64,000 nt of DNA from Bacteroidales bacterium (lineage in GTDB: Bacteria > Bacteroidota > Bacteroidia > Bacteroidales > Marinilabiliaceae): positions 62,001-126,000 of the forward strand of contig JAKSLG010000005.1 in assembly GCA_024401295.1 (NCBI GenBank). The letters are read 5' to 3'. Every line of letters starts with the position of its first letter. The first letter of the stretch is position 1. A program made the position numbers and the translations under genes. This document shows positions 6,103 through 15,501 of this stretch, in pieces. The notes below the pieces were generated by a model that was given only the letters and a program-made list of their open reading frames with translations, was not told the origin of the DNA and searched no databases.

Positions 6103-8952
6103 CTAAAGGTTCACGCAGATCTTTTCACCTTTATATTCAACGACCAAGCCTTTGGCATTCTTGTCAAATGGCTTTGGATTGTTATTGTCAACAAGGATGA
6201 TATTGAATTTGCGTTCGCGTGCCATCGTGTCGAACTCCCCATGACGACATCCGATAACGAGTTTCTTTTCGGTGTCGCAGTAGCAAATCGAAATTGTCGA
6301 GAATTTACCACTTTCATAGTCGTAGTTCGTTCCTTCATCTTCATAGAGGACAAACCTGCCATCGTTTCCTCCATAGACGAAGAGCGTTATCTCCTCTGGC
6401 TGGACCTGCGTAGCATATTCAATGTCAGGTCCGACAGGGATGATTGAGCCTTCACGCACGAAAAGCGGGATGCGTTCATATGGTGCAGCGGCATCAATCG
6501 TCTGTTCACCTCTCACATGTGCGCCTGTGTAGAAGTCATACCAGCCTGTTGTTGCCGGCAGATAGACCTTACGGCTACGTGCTTCATACTGATATACAGG
6601 ACAAACCATTATCGAAGGACCGAACATGAACTGGTCGCTCACATTGAGGACTCGCGTATCTTTTGCAAAATCCATCACAAGAGGACGCATGATTGTGTAG
6701 TCCTTGAAATGCGTCATGCCAGCAAGTGAATAGATATACGGCATGAGGTTGTAGCGCAATTTCGAGTAATAGAGTATCGACTTATATGCAGGATGACTCT
6801 CCGGTGCGATGTTCCATATCTCGCGGAATGGGAACTGACCATGAGCTCTGTAGAGCGGACAGAATGCGCCGAACTGATACCAGCGTGCCTGAAGCTCGCG
6901 CCACTCTTTGTTATCCTTATTCTCCTTGCCGGTAAGGTCATACTCGCGCTGTCCGGCTTCGTAGCGACGCTCGACACTGAAACCGCCGATATCCATAGTC
7001 CAATATGGCACACCGCTGATTGCGAAATTGAGGCCGGCCGATATCTGCGCCTTCATATCCTCCCATCGCGTTCCGATGTCACCACTCCATGTCGCAGTCG
7101 AATATCTCTGCAGACCGGCAAAGCCCGAACGAGTGAGAAGGAATACACGCGTGTTTGGATTGACGCTGCGCTGTCCTTCATAGATCGCGAGCGCATTCAT
7201 AAGCGCATAGGCATTGAAATACTTGTCCGATGGACCGAGGGCCGTTGGGCCACAAAGTGCCTTGCGGTATTCGAGTGGAGTGCAGTCACGCACGTTCGGC
7301 TCTGAGGCATCCATCCACCATGCATCAATCGGATACTTATAGAGATGTTCATTCATCTGATCCCAGAAGAGCTTGCGCGCACCCTCTGCATAGGCATCGT
7401 AGAATGAACCTATGTAACCCGGATAAATCCAGTCACGAATACTGTCCTTGATAGCCTGCTGATACATCCATCCGTTCCTGTCGAACTCCTTGAAGTGGTC
7501 TGTCGTAGCATAGAACTTTGGCCATACAGAAATCATGAAACGGCCATTCATTGCATGAACGGAGTCAATCATTGCGCCCGGATTAGGGAAACGATCTGCA
7601 TCAAATTCGTGGCTGCCCCATGCATCAACCGGCCAATAAGACCAGTCCTGCACGATGTTATCGATAGGAATATGACGCTTGCGGAATTCTGCCAAGACAG
7701 CCAAAAGCTCGTCTTGTGTCTTATAGCGCTCGCGGCTCTGCCAGAAGCCCATTGCCCACTTTGGCATAACCTGAGCCTTGCCCGTAAGTGTTCGGTAGCC
7801 GCTGATGACGTCATCGATATCATCGCCTTTGATGAAATAATAATCCTCATAATCACCCATTTCGCTCCAGAAAGCGAGCTTATTCTGCTCTTCATCAGGC
7901 ACAGGAGTGAGTGCTCTGAGTCCGCAATATGACTCACCGCCATCAGGTATCCAGTCGATATGAATCTTATGTTTTTTGCCAGCCTCCATTTGATATGCAA
8001 ACTTGTGGCTGTTCGGATTCCATGCCGTACGCCATATTTCCGGAACGACTTCCTCATCGTCAATAATTACCCTCTGATAGCCGGCATAATAGAGATGGAA
8101 ACGGAAGAGACCGCTCTCGCCTGGCTCAAGATAGCCGTCAAATGTCACGTTCGAGCCTTTCAGAGGGAAACCCTTAGGCAGAAGTTCGGCGTTAACCTTG
8201 ATATCTTCGAAATGGAGATTCGGTTCAATACGTTCAAGTACGTCAGCGTTGCTCTCTGCCGTAGGAACCCAACGGCTCGAAAAACCTCCTTCGTTACCGT
8301 CTTTGTCATAAACCTTAAATACTTCGTTAAGGTCAGCATAGTCACGCTGATCGCCATAGCGAGTCAGTGAATAGTTGTCCCAAAGGATACCATAATTTCT
8401 GTTCGAAACGATAAATGGGATAGATACTTTTGTATTATACTGAAAAAGCTCCTCGTTTTTACCCTTATAGTTGAACTCATCAGCCTGATGCTGACCAAGT
8501 CCATAAAATGCCTCATCGTCAGACGAGTTCCATACTTGGCGATAAGAATAGCCCTTCGTGCCGTCAACTTCTATCGCATCAAAGCTACGACGATCTTCAC
8601 CGACGATAACCTGCCCATCATTGTCAACAAATTCAACGACGCCACTTCCCTTGTTTATCGTAACGAGAAGCTGACTCGTCTTCAACGACACGCTCTGTTC
8701 GTCCTCTGTAGTCTCAAATTCCGGCGTATTTTTTGCTGTCGGAACGACGATGAGACTCTCTTGTCCCTTGAATGAATTATCCGGCGTTGCTGAAACTCTA
8801 ACGATCTTGTCTGTCATGATTTCGACACGAACTTTCTGACCGCCATCAATATTGACGATCACACCGTCAGATGTCTTCTGATAGCTTGATGTTGAGCAAC
8901 TGCTGCTCATTATTGCCACACTCAGAACCGCAAACAACGCTTGTTTTGTCAT
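6103..8952 (-). CDS. Glycoside hydrolase family 31, PA14-containing alpha-xylosidase type
   Basis: This is a retaining exo-alpha-glycosidase, lipid-anchored by a signal peptide ending SSSCS. An N-terminal beta-sandwich (about 30-225) precedes a PA14-like insert (about 225-350, including LYYAGYQRVIIDDEE). The (beta/alpha)8 barrel has IVQDWSYW, the nucleophile Asp in WWMDASEP (about 552) and the acid/base Asp in WSGDIGTRW (about 629). C-terminal beta domains end at residue 953. A PA14 insert in GH31 is characteristic of alpha-xylosidases acting on xyloglucan oligosaccharides, such as CjXyl31A and BoGH31A. Start was placed at MTKQ, four codons inside the open frame, just before the hydrophobic signal. 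It is the first gene of the four-gene operon. Alpha-xylosidase activity is inferred; alpha-glucosidase is the alternative. Confidence 0.92.
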   Translation of the reverse strand: MTKQALFAVLSVAIMSSSCSTSSYQKTSDGVIVNIDGGQKVRVEIMTDKIVRVSATPDNSFKGQESLIVVPTAKNTPEFETTEDEQSVSLKTSQLLVTINKGSGVVEFVDNDGQVIVGEDRRSFDAIEVDGTKGYSYRQVWNSSDDEAFYGLGQHQADEFNYKGKNEELFQYNTKVSIPFIVSNRNYGILWDNYSLTRYGDQRDYADLNEVFKVYDKDGNEGGFSSRWVPTAESNADVLERIEPNLHFEDIKVNAELLPKGFPLKGSNVTFDGYLEPGESGLFRFHLYYAGYQRVIIDDEEVVPEIWRTAWNPNSHKFAYQMEAGKKHKIHIDWIPDGGESYCGLRALTPVPDEEQNKLAFWSEMGDYEDYYFIKGDDIDDVISGYRTLTGKAQVMPKWAMGFWQSRERYKTQDELLAVLAEFRKRHIPIDNIVQDWSYWPVDAWGSHEFDADRFPNPGAMIDSVHAMNGRFMISVWPKFYATTDHFKEFDRNGWMYQQAIKDSIRDWIYPGYIGSFYDAYAEGARKLFWDQMNEHLYKYPIDAWWMDASEPNVRDCTPLEYRKALCGPTALGPSDKYFNAYALMNALAIYEGQRSVNPNTRVFLLTRSGFAGLQRYSTATWSGDIGTRWEDMKAQISAGLNFAISGVPYWTMDIGGFSVERRYEAGQREYDLTGKENKDNKEWRELQARWYQFGAFCPLYRAHGQFPFREIWNIAPESHPAYKSILYYSKLRYNLMPYIYSLAGMTHFKDYTIMRPLVMDFAKDTRVLNVSDQFMFGPSIMVCPVYQYEARSRKVYLPATTGWYDFYTGAHVRGEQTIDAAAPYERIPLFVREGSIIPVGPDIEYATQVQPEEITLFVYGGNDGRFVLYEDEGTNYDYESGKFSTISICYCDTEKKLVIGCRHGEFDTMARERKFNIILVDNNNPKPFDKNAKGLVVEYKGEKICVNL

Positions 8953-8992
8953 ATATCGTTCCATTTTCTGTTTTTCAATCTCGTTCAGTATG

Positions 8993-9000
8993 CAAAAATA
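8993..9000 (-). promoter_or_regulatory. -7 box of the glycosidase operon
   Basis: TATTTTTG on the minus strand fits TAnnTTTG and lies about 40 bp before the GH31 start. No clear TTTG is present at the -33 distance. Confidence 0.5.
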
Positions 9001-9099
9001 GTTCTAAACAAGAATTTGCGACATATTCATTCGTAACGATAAAAGTAGCTCTTTGTTACATTTTTACAACGCAATGTACCGCGAAATCGACATTTCATG

Positions 9100-9981
9100 T
9101 CATTGACGCATCATTTTTTCCGTCAAGAGCGCTGATTCCTTGAGGCCTACAGGCAATAATTCCTCACTGCTGGCACGCATCGGACAGATATCGATGCCTC
9201 CACGTCGGGTATATACGCAGCAGACCATCATTTCGTCTGGTCTGAATGCTCTCCACAAACGTGTATAAATCATCTCGCAAATCTCTTCATGGAAATGATT
9301 TTCACCACGAATGCTGACGAGATATTTCAGGAGACTCTCTTCTGTTGGCAGATCTTTGCCACTCATCAGGATGTATGCCGTGCCCCAGTCTGGCTGATGC
9401 GTTATCTTGCAGTTGCTGCGAAGCAGGTGTGTTGCCACAGTCATGATGCCGCCATCCCTAGCTTTCTCGAGCAATTCCGGAGCCTCTGTATAGCGGTCGA
9501 TGACGATATCACTCGCCCATGGTTCGTTTTCAAGGATGCTATAGTCAACCAGTGCCGAAGGAACGCATCGCGATTCCGGGCCGAAGACACATGCCGACAC
9601 TTCGCCACCAACGCATTTGCTTACATCCTGACGTATACGCTCGGCCACGAGCTCATAACCTTCAATGGCATTGCATCCGAAATGCTCCATATTGAGCGAA
9701 TTGAGATATAGCTTGAGTGACTTGCTCTCGACGATGCAAGGAGTGCTGGCCGGATAGGTCAGCTTCAGTATGCCAACGGCTGGCAAGCCATTCTCTGTCA
9801 GGAATCCGATTTCATAGCCATGCCATGTATCTATGCCGACGAATGGCAGATTATCATCTTTGAGGCTGTATGTCTCACGATTGATATAGCGCGGAACGCC
9901 CACGAGTATTTCCGGTGCATACTGTCGCGGATATTCAGTACGCTTTCCTAATAAAGTCTCTTCAATCATTGTTGTATGCAT
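9100..9981 (-). CDS. queF: NADPH-dependent 7-cyano-7-deazaguanine reductase
   Basis: QueF reduces preQ0 to preQ1 in the queuosine tRNA-modification pathway in the cytoplasm. At 293 aa this is the long, two-domain type. The N-terminal half carries the family motif in CIVESKSLKLYLNSLN (about 82-97). The C-terminal half carries the catalytic Cys in LLRSNCKITHQPDWG (about 191) and FHEEICE (about 230), as in the E. coli enzyme. It stands alone: the GH31 operon starts about 150 bp downstream and a terminator lies upstream. No other queuosine gene is in the window. A start four codons in (MIEET) is equally possible. Confidence 0.95.
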   Translation of the reverse strand: MHTTMIEETLLGKRTEYPRQYAPEILVGVPRYINRETYSLKDDNLPFVGIDTWHGYEIGFLTENGLPAVGILKLTYPASTPCIVESKSLKLYLNSLNMEHFGCNAIEGYELVAERIRQDVSKCVGGEVSACVFGPESRCVPSALVDYSILENEPWASDIVIDRYTEAPELLEKARDGGIMTVATHLLRSNCKITHQPDWGTAYILMSGKDLPTEESLLKYLVSIRGENHFHEEICEMIYTRLWRAFRPDEMMVCCVYTRRGGIDICPMRASSEELLPVGLKESALLTEKMMRQ

Positions 9982-10016
9982 TTCACGACCCCTAATTTAT
10001 TAATATTCTTTCATAT

Positions 10017-10057
10017 AAAAAAATAGTCCCTTAGCGCTGTCTCAGCACTAAGGGAGC
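10017..10057 (-). terminator. Terminator after the TonB-receptor-like gene
   Basis: CCCTTAG (10028-10034) pairs with CTAAGGG (10048-10054), with inner GCTG/CAGC. Minus-strand reading ends in a T-rich run (10017-10023). It separates the outer-membrane gene from queF. Confidence 0.85.
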
Positions 10058-10118
10058 AAAAATCTGAGTATGAGCATGAAAACAAATCTTTTTTCTTATG
10101 AGCGAACAACGCTCGGGC

Positions 10119-13034
10119 TCATCGTGGGCGCATCATGCCGCCACCACCCATACCTCCTGGAGGTGGACCCATGAACATCATGCCGCCAGGGCCCATTTGG
10201 TTGTTCTGTGGCTGACCTTTTGCCTTGATCTTGTAAGTGAAGGTCAGCATTGCATATCTGCCGAGCACTTCTGTTCGAGCTGTCTCGACGTATGCTGTCG
10301 AGATGTTTCGGCTTGTGCTCTTTGCATTGTCGAGGATATCGCTGACTCTGAGCTTGAGTTCTCCACGTCTGTCATTGAAGAACTTGAATCCGAGACCAGC
10401 ATTCCACTTGATATAGTTCTCGTCGTAGTCCTTACCCATACCGCTTGTCATCTCATGTGACAATCCGTTTGTAAAGACGAGGCGAGTGAAGAAGATGCAG
10501 TTGAGCGAAGTGCTGATGCTATGGTTGTAGCTGTTATAGTTTGACTGCGCTGTCTGCGTACTCTTTCTGATTGTGTAGCCACCATTATATCCGACTGTGA
10601 AGTCGACATTTTCGCTGAATGATGAGCCGATTGTCAAACCGCCATTGAGCGTATAAGTGTCACTGTTGACGCGTTTGTTGTTGTAGAGCGAAGGAACGTG
10701 TCTCAAGTTAGCGCCGAGGTTGAGGTTGGCATTACTGCCGAGCCATCTTACAGGCGATGAGAGTGTCACGTTGAAACGTCCTGTCCAGTAGCCATCGATG
10801 TTGACCGGCTTATCGAACTGAGTGCCTCGTGGGAGGACGATGCCCTGATCGATCACTGTGTCGGCCATTGCGATGAGCGACGATGTCGTGATATAATCCT
10901 TTGCAGCCGAATAGTCGAGCATGAGGAAGATTGCTCTTGATGTCTCTGGGTTTGAATATGAAGTCATCAAACGCAACGAGTGCTGATATTGCTGACTGAG
11001 GTTTTCATTACCTGTGCTGTAGCGACGGATGTTGCTGACGTCAACAACCTTCTGCAACTGGTTGATGCTTGGTGCGCTTGTGCTTGTGCGATAGTTGAAT
11101 CGCATGTTGAATGTTCTGCCCTTGCGCCATCTCATCATCACCGATGGAAGAACTGACGAGAAGCTCTTGTCTGTGTCGAATTCATAAGGATATGTCTGCT
11201 CGCCCTTGAGGATTGCCTCCTGGAAGTCGAGACCGATTGTTGCGTTGAACTCCTGTCCCTTGAAGATGTTGAGTCCGACACCGCCACGCTGCTGTATGTA
11301 TGTAGATTTCTTCTTATTGCTCAAGAGTGGCGAGAATGTGTAGTCTCTCTCCGACTCATCAATGTCAGCAAGCGATATCACCTTGTCATAATTGCCTATA
11401 TAGTCATCCATGAGTGATGCATCCTCAACGAACAGTGTTGTCACGTCTGCAGTATCTGCCTTCACGGATTTGTCGCTGTTGCTGAGTGTCACCGATGGGC
11501 TATAGTTGATCTGCAATGCTGCAATCTTGCCAACAGGCTCTGTATATGAGAGCGATGCGTTGAGAGCAGTTGTCTTGCTGTCGTTATCGGTCTTGTTCGA
11601 GGTGTTGAGGTTGCGATTGAAGTTTGTACGATACAGGTTCACCGACTGCGATGTGTTGTCGGAATTGTTCGTATTGATGCGGCCACCCATACGGAGCGAG
11701 AGTGTGCGACGGTCCTTGCTGAACTTATGACGCCACATGATATCGCCGTTGGCTGAAGCACCCGTTGTCTTGCTGTCTGTGCGCTGACTTGTTGTCAGGT
11801 ATGGACGATTGTCGTATGAGTCGTAACCGCCGTTGTTGCCTTCGTTGGTATTCTTCTGCCAGCTGATGCGTGGCGTGAAGATGATGCTGTTGTTGTCATC
11901 GATTGTCCATGTCAGGCGGAGAGTCGAACGGTGGTTGCCGTTGCGACCTACCGAATATCTGTCGCTCTCATAGACGCGGAGCGAGTCGGTCGGATTGTTG
12001 AGGAAGTACTCCTGAATACTGCTTGAACTGCTCGTATTCTTGTTGTTGTTATAGAAGTAGCTGAATTCAATCTTCAACTTCTTTTCCTTTTCATAGGTAT
12101 AGTTCGTACCGATAGAACCTGTGCGGTTCTTACCGCTCTGGCCCATGCTGAACATGCCACCCATGCCCATGCCGCCGTTCGACATTGCGCCTGTGACGTC
12201 GTCGAACGAGAAGTTCTGCTGGTTGACATTGTTGAGCATACCGAGCAATGTCACGCGATGGTCACCTTTGAAGAGGTTGAGGTTACCGCCAAGCTCATAG
12301 CGGCTGTCCGTACCATAACCGGCATATACACGACCGAAACGGCCCGATGTGATGCCCATCTTTGTGAGGATGTTGATTGTGCGTTCTTCATTGCCGTCCG
12401 AGAAGCCTGTGAACTGGCTCTGATCGCTCTGTCGGTCATAGACCTCGATCTGTGCGACCATGTCGGCCTGTATGTTGCGGAGAGCCATCATCGGGTCATC
12501 GCCGAAGTACTCCTTGCCGTCAACGAGCACGCGCTTGACGCTCTCGCCACCCGACTTCACTTCGCCGCCGCTCACCTGCATGCCCGGCATCTTCTTGATA
12601 AGATCTTCTGTTGTCGCATCCGGATTAACCTTGAAGGCCTCGGCGTTGAACACCGTCGTGTCGCCACGCTGCTCCTGACGCTTCATGACACCTACTGCCT
12701 TGACCTCATCGATCTGCTTGTCTTCGGTCTTCATGCGGATGGTGCCCATCTTTGTATCTTCCTTGACTGTGATTTGTTTCTCATAGGTCGTGTAACCAAG
12801 GAATGTCACACGGAATGTGTACGCTCCATCTGGCGCCTTGAACGAGAACTCACCCTTTTCATCGGTCGTTGTTCCCTTTGGAGCTGAATCGTCAGAACCG
12901 ACGACGATGGCCAATGCTCCAGGCAAACCCTGCTGTGTCCTGCTGTCAATGACACGACCGCTGATTGTACGGTTCTGTGCCACTGCGCCTGTAACAACAA
13001 GCAGCATCATCAGAATTGATAAAAAACTTTTCAT
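10119..13034 (-). CDS. Outer-membrane TonB-dependent receptor-like beta-barrel protein
   Basis: This is an outer-membrane protein of about 970 residues. A signal peptide (MKSFLSILMMLLVVTGAVAQ) is followed by a carboxypeptidase-regulatory-like domain (about 26-105, ISGRVIDSRTQQGLPGA). A plug-like domain with KRVLVDGKEYFGDDP comes next, then a long beta-barrel typical of the outer-membrane beta-barrel receptor family in Bacteroidetes. No SusD-like partner is adjacent, so the ligand cannot be guessed from neighbours. Odd points are a Met/Gly-rich stretch in the N-terminal third (NGGMGMGGMFSMGQSG) and a Gly/Met/Pro-rich C-terminal tail (GGMGGGGMMRPR), which could bind metal or be flexible. I started at MKSF because it gives a clean signal peptide. 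Confidence 0.9.
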   Translation of the reverse strand: MKSFLSILMMLLVVTGAVAQNRTISGRVIDSRTQQGLPGALAIVVGSDDSAPKGTTTDEKGEFSFKAPDGAYTFRVTFLGYTTYEKQITVKEDTKMGTIRMKTEDKQIDEVKAVGVMKRQEQRGDTTVFNAEAFKVNPDATTEDLIKKMPGMQVSGGEVKSGGESVKRVLVDGKEYFGDDPMMALRNIQADMVAQIEVYDRQSDQSQFTGFSDGNEERTINILTKMGITSGRFGRVYAGYGTDSRYELGGNLNLFKGDHRVTLLGMLNNVNQQNFSFDDVTGAMSNGGMGMGGMFSMGQSGKNRTGSIGTNYTYEKEKKLKIEFSYFYNNNKNTSSSSSIQEYFLNNPTDSLRVYESDRYSVGRNGNHRSTLRLTWTIDDNNSIIFTPRISWQKNTNEGNNGGYDSYDNRPYLTTSQRTDSKTTGASANGDIMWRHKFSKDRRTLSLRMGGRINTNNSDNTSQSVNLYRTNFNRNLNTSNKTDNDSKTTALNASLSYTEPVGKIAALQINYSPSVTLSNSDKSVKADTADVTTLFVEDASLMDDYIGNYDKVISLADIDESERDYTFSPLLSNKKKSTYIQQRGGVGLNIFKGQEFNATIGLDFQEAILKGEQTYPYEFDTDKSFSSVLPSVMMRWRKGRTFNMRFNYRTSTSAPSINQLQKVVDVSNIRRYSTGNENLSQQYQHSLRLMTSYSNPETSRAIFLMLDYSAAKDYITTSSLIAMADTVIDQGIVLPRGTQFDKPVNIDGYWTGRFNVTLSSPVRWLGSNANLNLGANLRHVPSLYNNKRVNSDTYTLNGGLTIGSSFSENVDFTVGYNGGYTIRKSTQTAQSNYNSYNHSISTSLNCIFFTRLVFTNGLSHEMTSGMGKDYDENYIKWNAGLGFKFFNDRRGELKLRVSDILDNAKSTSRNISTAYVETARTEVLGRYAMLTFTYKIKAKGQPQNNQMGPGGMMFMGPPPGGMGGGGMMRPR

Positions 13035-13080
13035 TTTATATATCAAACATTTTAATTGTGTTCCACTCTATTGACGTTTG

Positions 13081-13111
13081 CAAAGGTACAAGTGAGATTT
13101 ATCATATCAAA
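13081..13111 (-). promoter_or_regulatory. Consensus promoter of the TonB-receptor-like gene
   Basis: Minus strand TTTG (13111-13108), a 19-bp spacer and TACCTTTG (13088-13081) fit the Bacteroidetes consensus exactly. The start codon is about 45 bp downstream. Confidence 0.8.
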
Positions 13112-13183
13112 ACAAAATCGAACAACTCCCTTGTTTTATCGACAAACCGCACTTTTTTTCCGGCGAACGCCTTTTTGAATCGA

Positions 13184-14476
13184 TTATTTTTGCTCCAAAA
13201 AGCGTATTCCGGCCTTCAAACCATCGCACAACGCGACGAGTTCTTCGTCGCTGATGACGTATTGAGGCATGATATAGACGTTGCGGCCGAAAGGACGAAT
13301 CCAGACTCCGTTTTCGACAAACACGCGTTGTATCTCGCCGACGTTGACCGGCTCCTTCGTCTCGACAACACCTATCGCTCCCAGCACACGTACATCTGCC
13401 ACTACAGGCGATTCCCGCAATGGTGCCAATTCGCGGGCCATGATGCGCTCGATGCGGAAGATGTTGCGTTGCCATCCGAGCCCATTGCCATACGACGGGT
13501 CGAGGAGCAGGTCTATCGAGGCATTGGCTATCGCACAGGCCATCGGATTGCCCATGAATGTCGGGCCATGCATGAAGCATTTGGCCTCGCCGCGCGAGAT
13601 GACGTCGGCCACTTCCTGCGTGCAGAGCGTTGCCGCAAAGCTCATATAGCCTGCCGTCAAGGCCTTGCCCACACACATGATGTCGGGCACGACACCTGCA
13701 TGGTTGCACGCAAAGAGTTCACCCGTACGGCCAAAGCCTGTAGCTATCTCGTCCGCAATGAGCAGAAGGCCGTTCTCCTTGCACAGACGCGCAACGCCCT
13801 TGAGATATTCCGTATGGTAAAAACGCATGCCACCCGCACCCTGCACTATAGGCTCAAGGATGATGGCCGCAAGAGACCTGCCATGCTCACGCACAATCTG
13901 ACGCATCGGCTCAAGGTCGGCATCGTCCCACTCAGCACCGAAAACGACCTGCGGAGCAGGAGCGAAATGCTGAATGGGCAGCTGCTGACGGAAAAGCGAG
14001 TGCATGCCCGTCACCGGGTCGCAGACACTCATCGCATGCCACGTATCGCCATGATAGCCACTGCGTATGGTGGCAATCTGGCATCGCTCCGGATGACCTG
14101 CAGAATGCTGATACTGAATGGCCATCTTCAGAGCCACCTCGACCGAAACAGAACCCGAATCGGAGAAGAAAACCCACTGCTGACCCGGCGTCAGGCCGAC
14201 GAGCTTACGAGCCAGCTCGATGGCCGGCTCATGCGTCAAACCGCCGAACATCACATGGCTCATCTTTTTCATCTGCGAGGCCATTGCCTCATTGATGCGC
14301 GGATTGTTGTAGCCATGCACCGCACACCACCACGACGACATGCCGTCGATAAGGCTCTCGCCTGTCTCAAGATTGATATGCACACCCTCGGCCGAAACCA
14401 CAGGATAGCATGGAAGAGGATCGACTGCACTCGTGTACGGATGCCATATATGATCCCTGTCAAATTGAATATCCAT
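13184..14476 (-). CDS. bioA: Adenosylmethionine-8-amino-7-oxononanoate aminotransferase
   Basis: BioA makes 7,8-diaminopelargonate from KAPA in biotin synthesis, using S-adenosylmethionine as amino donor, with PLP as cofactor. The class-III aminotransferase fold is clear: HIWHPYTS at the N-terminus, [16 protein letters not shown], the PLP-phosphate region [16 protein letters not shown], the Asp of [13 protein letters not shown], and the Schiff-base Lys in [12 protein letters not shown] (about 271). Length of 430 aa is normal. No other biotin gene is adjacent. The gene is divergent from the small outer-membrane protein gene, with 63-69 bp between the starts. A long plus-strand open frame across it is an artefact. 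Confidence 0.96.
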   Translation of the reverse strand: MDIQFDRDHIWHPYTSAVDPLPCYPVVSAEGVHINLETGESLIDGMSSWWCAVHGYNNPRINEAMASQMKKMSHVMFGGLTHEPAIELARKLVGLTPGQQWVFFSDSGSVSVEVALKMAIQYQHSAGHPERCQIATIRSGYHGDTWHAMSVCDPVTGMHSLFRQQLPIQHFAPAPQVVFGAEWDDADLEPMRQIVREHGRSLAAIILEPIVQGAGGMRFYHTEYLKGVARLCKENGLLLIADEIATGFGRTGELFACNHAGVVPDIMCVGKALTAGYMSFAATLCTQEVADVISRGEAKCFMHGPTFMGNPMACAIANASIDLLLDPSYGNGLGWQRNIFRIERIMARELAPLRESPVVADVRVLGAIGVVETKEPVNVGEIQRVFVENGVWIRPFGRNVYIMPQYVISDEELVALCDGLKAGIRFLEQK

Positions 14477-14507
14477 TATTTTATGTCTTTATTACACCGA
14501 AAAAGTA

Positions 14508-14515
14508 TATCTTTG
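14508..14515 (+). promoter_or_regulatory. -7 box of the outer-membrane beta-barrel gene
   Basis: TATCTTTG fits TAnnTTTG and lies about 30 bp before the start codon, between divergent genes. Confidence 0.65.
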
Positions 14516-14539
14516 CCAGTGTTAATTTACATTATATCT

Positions 14540-15151
14540 ATGTATATGAAACTACTCAAACTTCTATTTTTAGCATTGATGCTCGGTTCGACATGCGCAT
14601 ACGCACAGAACGAAGACTATAACCGCATCTCAGCAAACTTTGCAAGTGTCAAGCTCAAACCAGAGAACATCGACGCCATCAAGACAAAAGGCGCAGGTCT
14701 TGAATATGTCCACGGACTCAGCCTCAGCGACAACATTCCGATCTACTTCGAGTTCGGTGGCGGATTCGACATCACGGCCAACAGCGACACAAAGCCCGAG
14801 CAGAACAGAAAGAGCACTCGCTTTGCCAGCGTATATGTGCCTCTCAACGGCGTCTATAAGTTCAACGTGCCAGACACTCGCGTCTTCCTCTCGCCATACG
14901 CCGGACTCAACTTCAAAGTCAACCTCGTAGGCAAGCAGCAGCTCCTCATTCCTGACAAGAAAATCAACTTCTTCGACAGCAAAGAGGACCTCGGACTCGA
15001 TGCACACCGACTTCAGTTCGGACTCAACCTCGGTCTCGGCGTTGACCTCCGCTACTTCTTCCTCGGCTATCGTTTCAATGCCGACTTCACAAAGTATGCT
15101 GACGAGGCCAAGACACGCACACACCTGCTTTCGATTGGTGTCACCTTCTGA
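14540..15151 (+). CDS. Small outer-membrane beta-barrel protein
   Basis: The protein of about 203 residues starts at ATG 14540 or 14546 and has a signal peptide ending CAYAQ. The mature part is built of alternating hydrophobic and polar strands (GAGLEYVHGLSL, PIYFEFGGGFDI, SPYAGLNFKVNL, LNLGLGVDLRYFFLGYRFN) and ends in a terminal strand LLSIGVTF with a C-terminal Phe, all typical of OmpA-like or OprF-like small porin barrels in Bacteroidetes. The specific role is unknown. It is a single gene with its own -7 box and a strong terminator. A longer frame reaching back across bioA exists but its upstream part is antisense to bioA and is rejected. Confidence 0.85.
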   Translation: MYMKLLKLLFLALMLGSTCAYAQNEDYNRISANFASVKLKPENIDAIKTKGAGLEYVHGLSLSDNIPIYFEFGGGFDITANSDTKPEQNRKSTRFASVYVPLNGVYKFNVPDTRVFLSPYAGLNFKVNLVGKQQLLIPDKKINFFDSKEDLGLDAHRLQFGLNLGLGVDLRYFFLGYRFNADFTKYADEAKTRTHLLSIGVTF

Positions 15152-15210
15152 TGCCTTTCGACATTGCAAAAATACTCAGAAAACTATCATTTCTGACACA
15201 AGAACCATAG

Positions 15211-15239
15211 AGAGACGCATTTTGCGTCTCTTTTTTTTT
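15211..15239 (+). terminator. Terminator of the beta-barrel gene
   Basis: AGAGACGC (15211-15218) pairs with GCGTCTCT (15224-15231) and is followed by T8. Confidence 0.9.
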
Positions 15240-15353
15240 GCATTTCTATTTCCGCAACCGAGCAATCAGGCCTCTTCCCATTTACAACCCGACACTCGGC
15301 AGCGCCAACTCACCGGCATGTGCTCTGCGTTTTGCAATCTGTTTCGTTTATCT

Positions 15354-15391
15354 GCAAGGCAGAAGCCTTGCTTTGGGCTTCGGCGTAAGCC
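15354..15391. repeat. Palindromic unit related to the REP-like family
   Basis: GCAAGGC-AGAA-GCCTTGC (15354-15371) and GGCTT/AAGCC (15376-15391) form two adjacent hairpins. The arrangement resembles the paired hairpins at 17469-17535. It sits in a 350-bp gene-free stretch (15152-15501) that otherwise holds only two terminators. Confidence 0.45.
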
Positions 15392-15432
15392 GGCGCCTTG
15401 TCGAACAGAGGAGACTTATAGGTGGATAAATT

Positions 15433-15463
15433 GAAAAGGCCGGCAACTGGTGAGCTGCCGACC
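15433..15463 (-). terminator. Terminator of the secreted-protein operon
   Basis: On the minus strand GGTCGGCA (15463-15456) pairs with TGCCGGCC (15445-15438), with one G-U pair, and TTTT follows. It lies about 40 bp after the stop at 15502. Confidence 0.75.
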
Positions 15464-15501
15464 TGTAGATAATTAGAAGGACGTCTGTCCCAGAAGAATG
15501 A

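Noticed and set aside
13016..14539. Long plus-strand open frame leading into the outer-membrane protein gene
   Set aside because: It lies antisense to bioA, whose motifs are complete. The real gene begins at 14540 or 14546 with a signal peptide.
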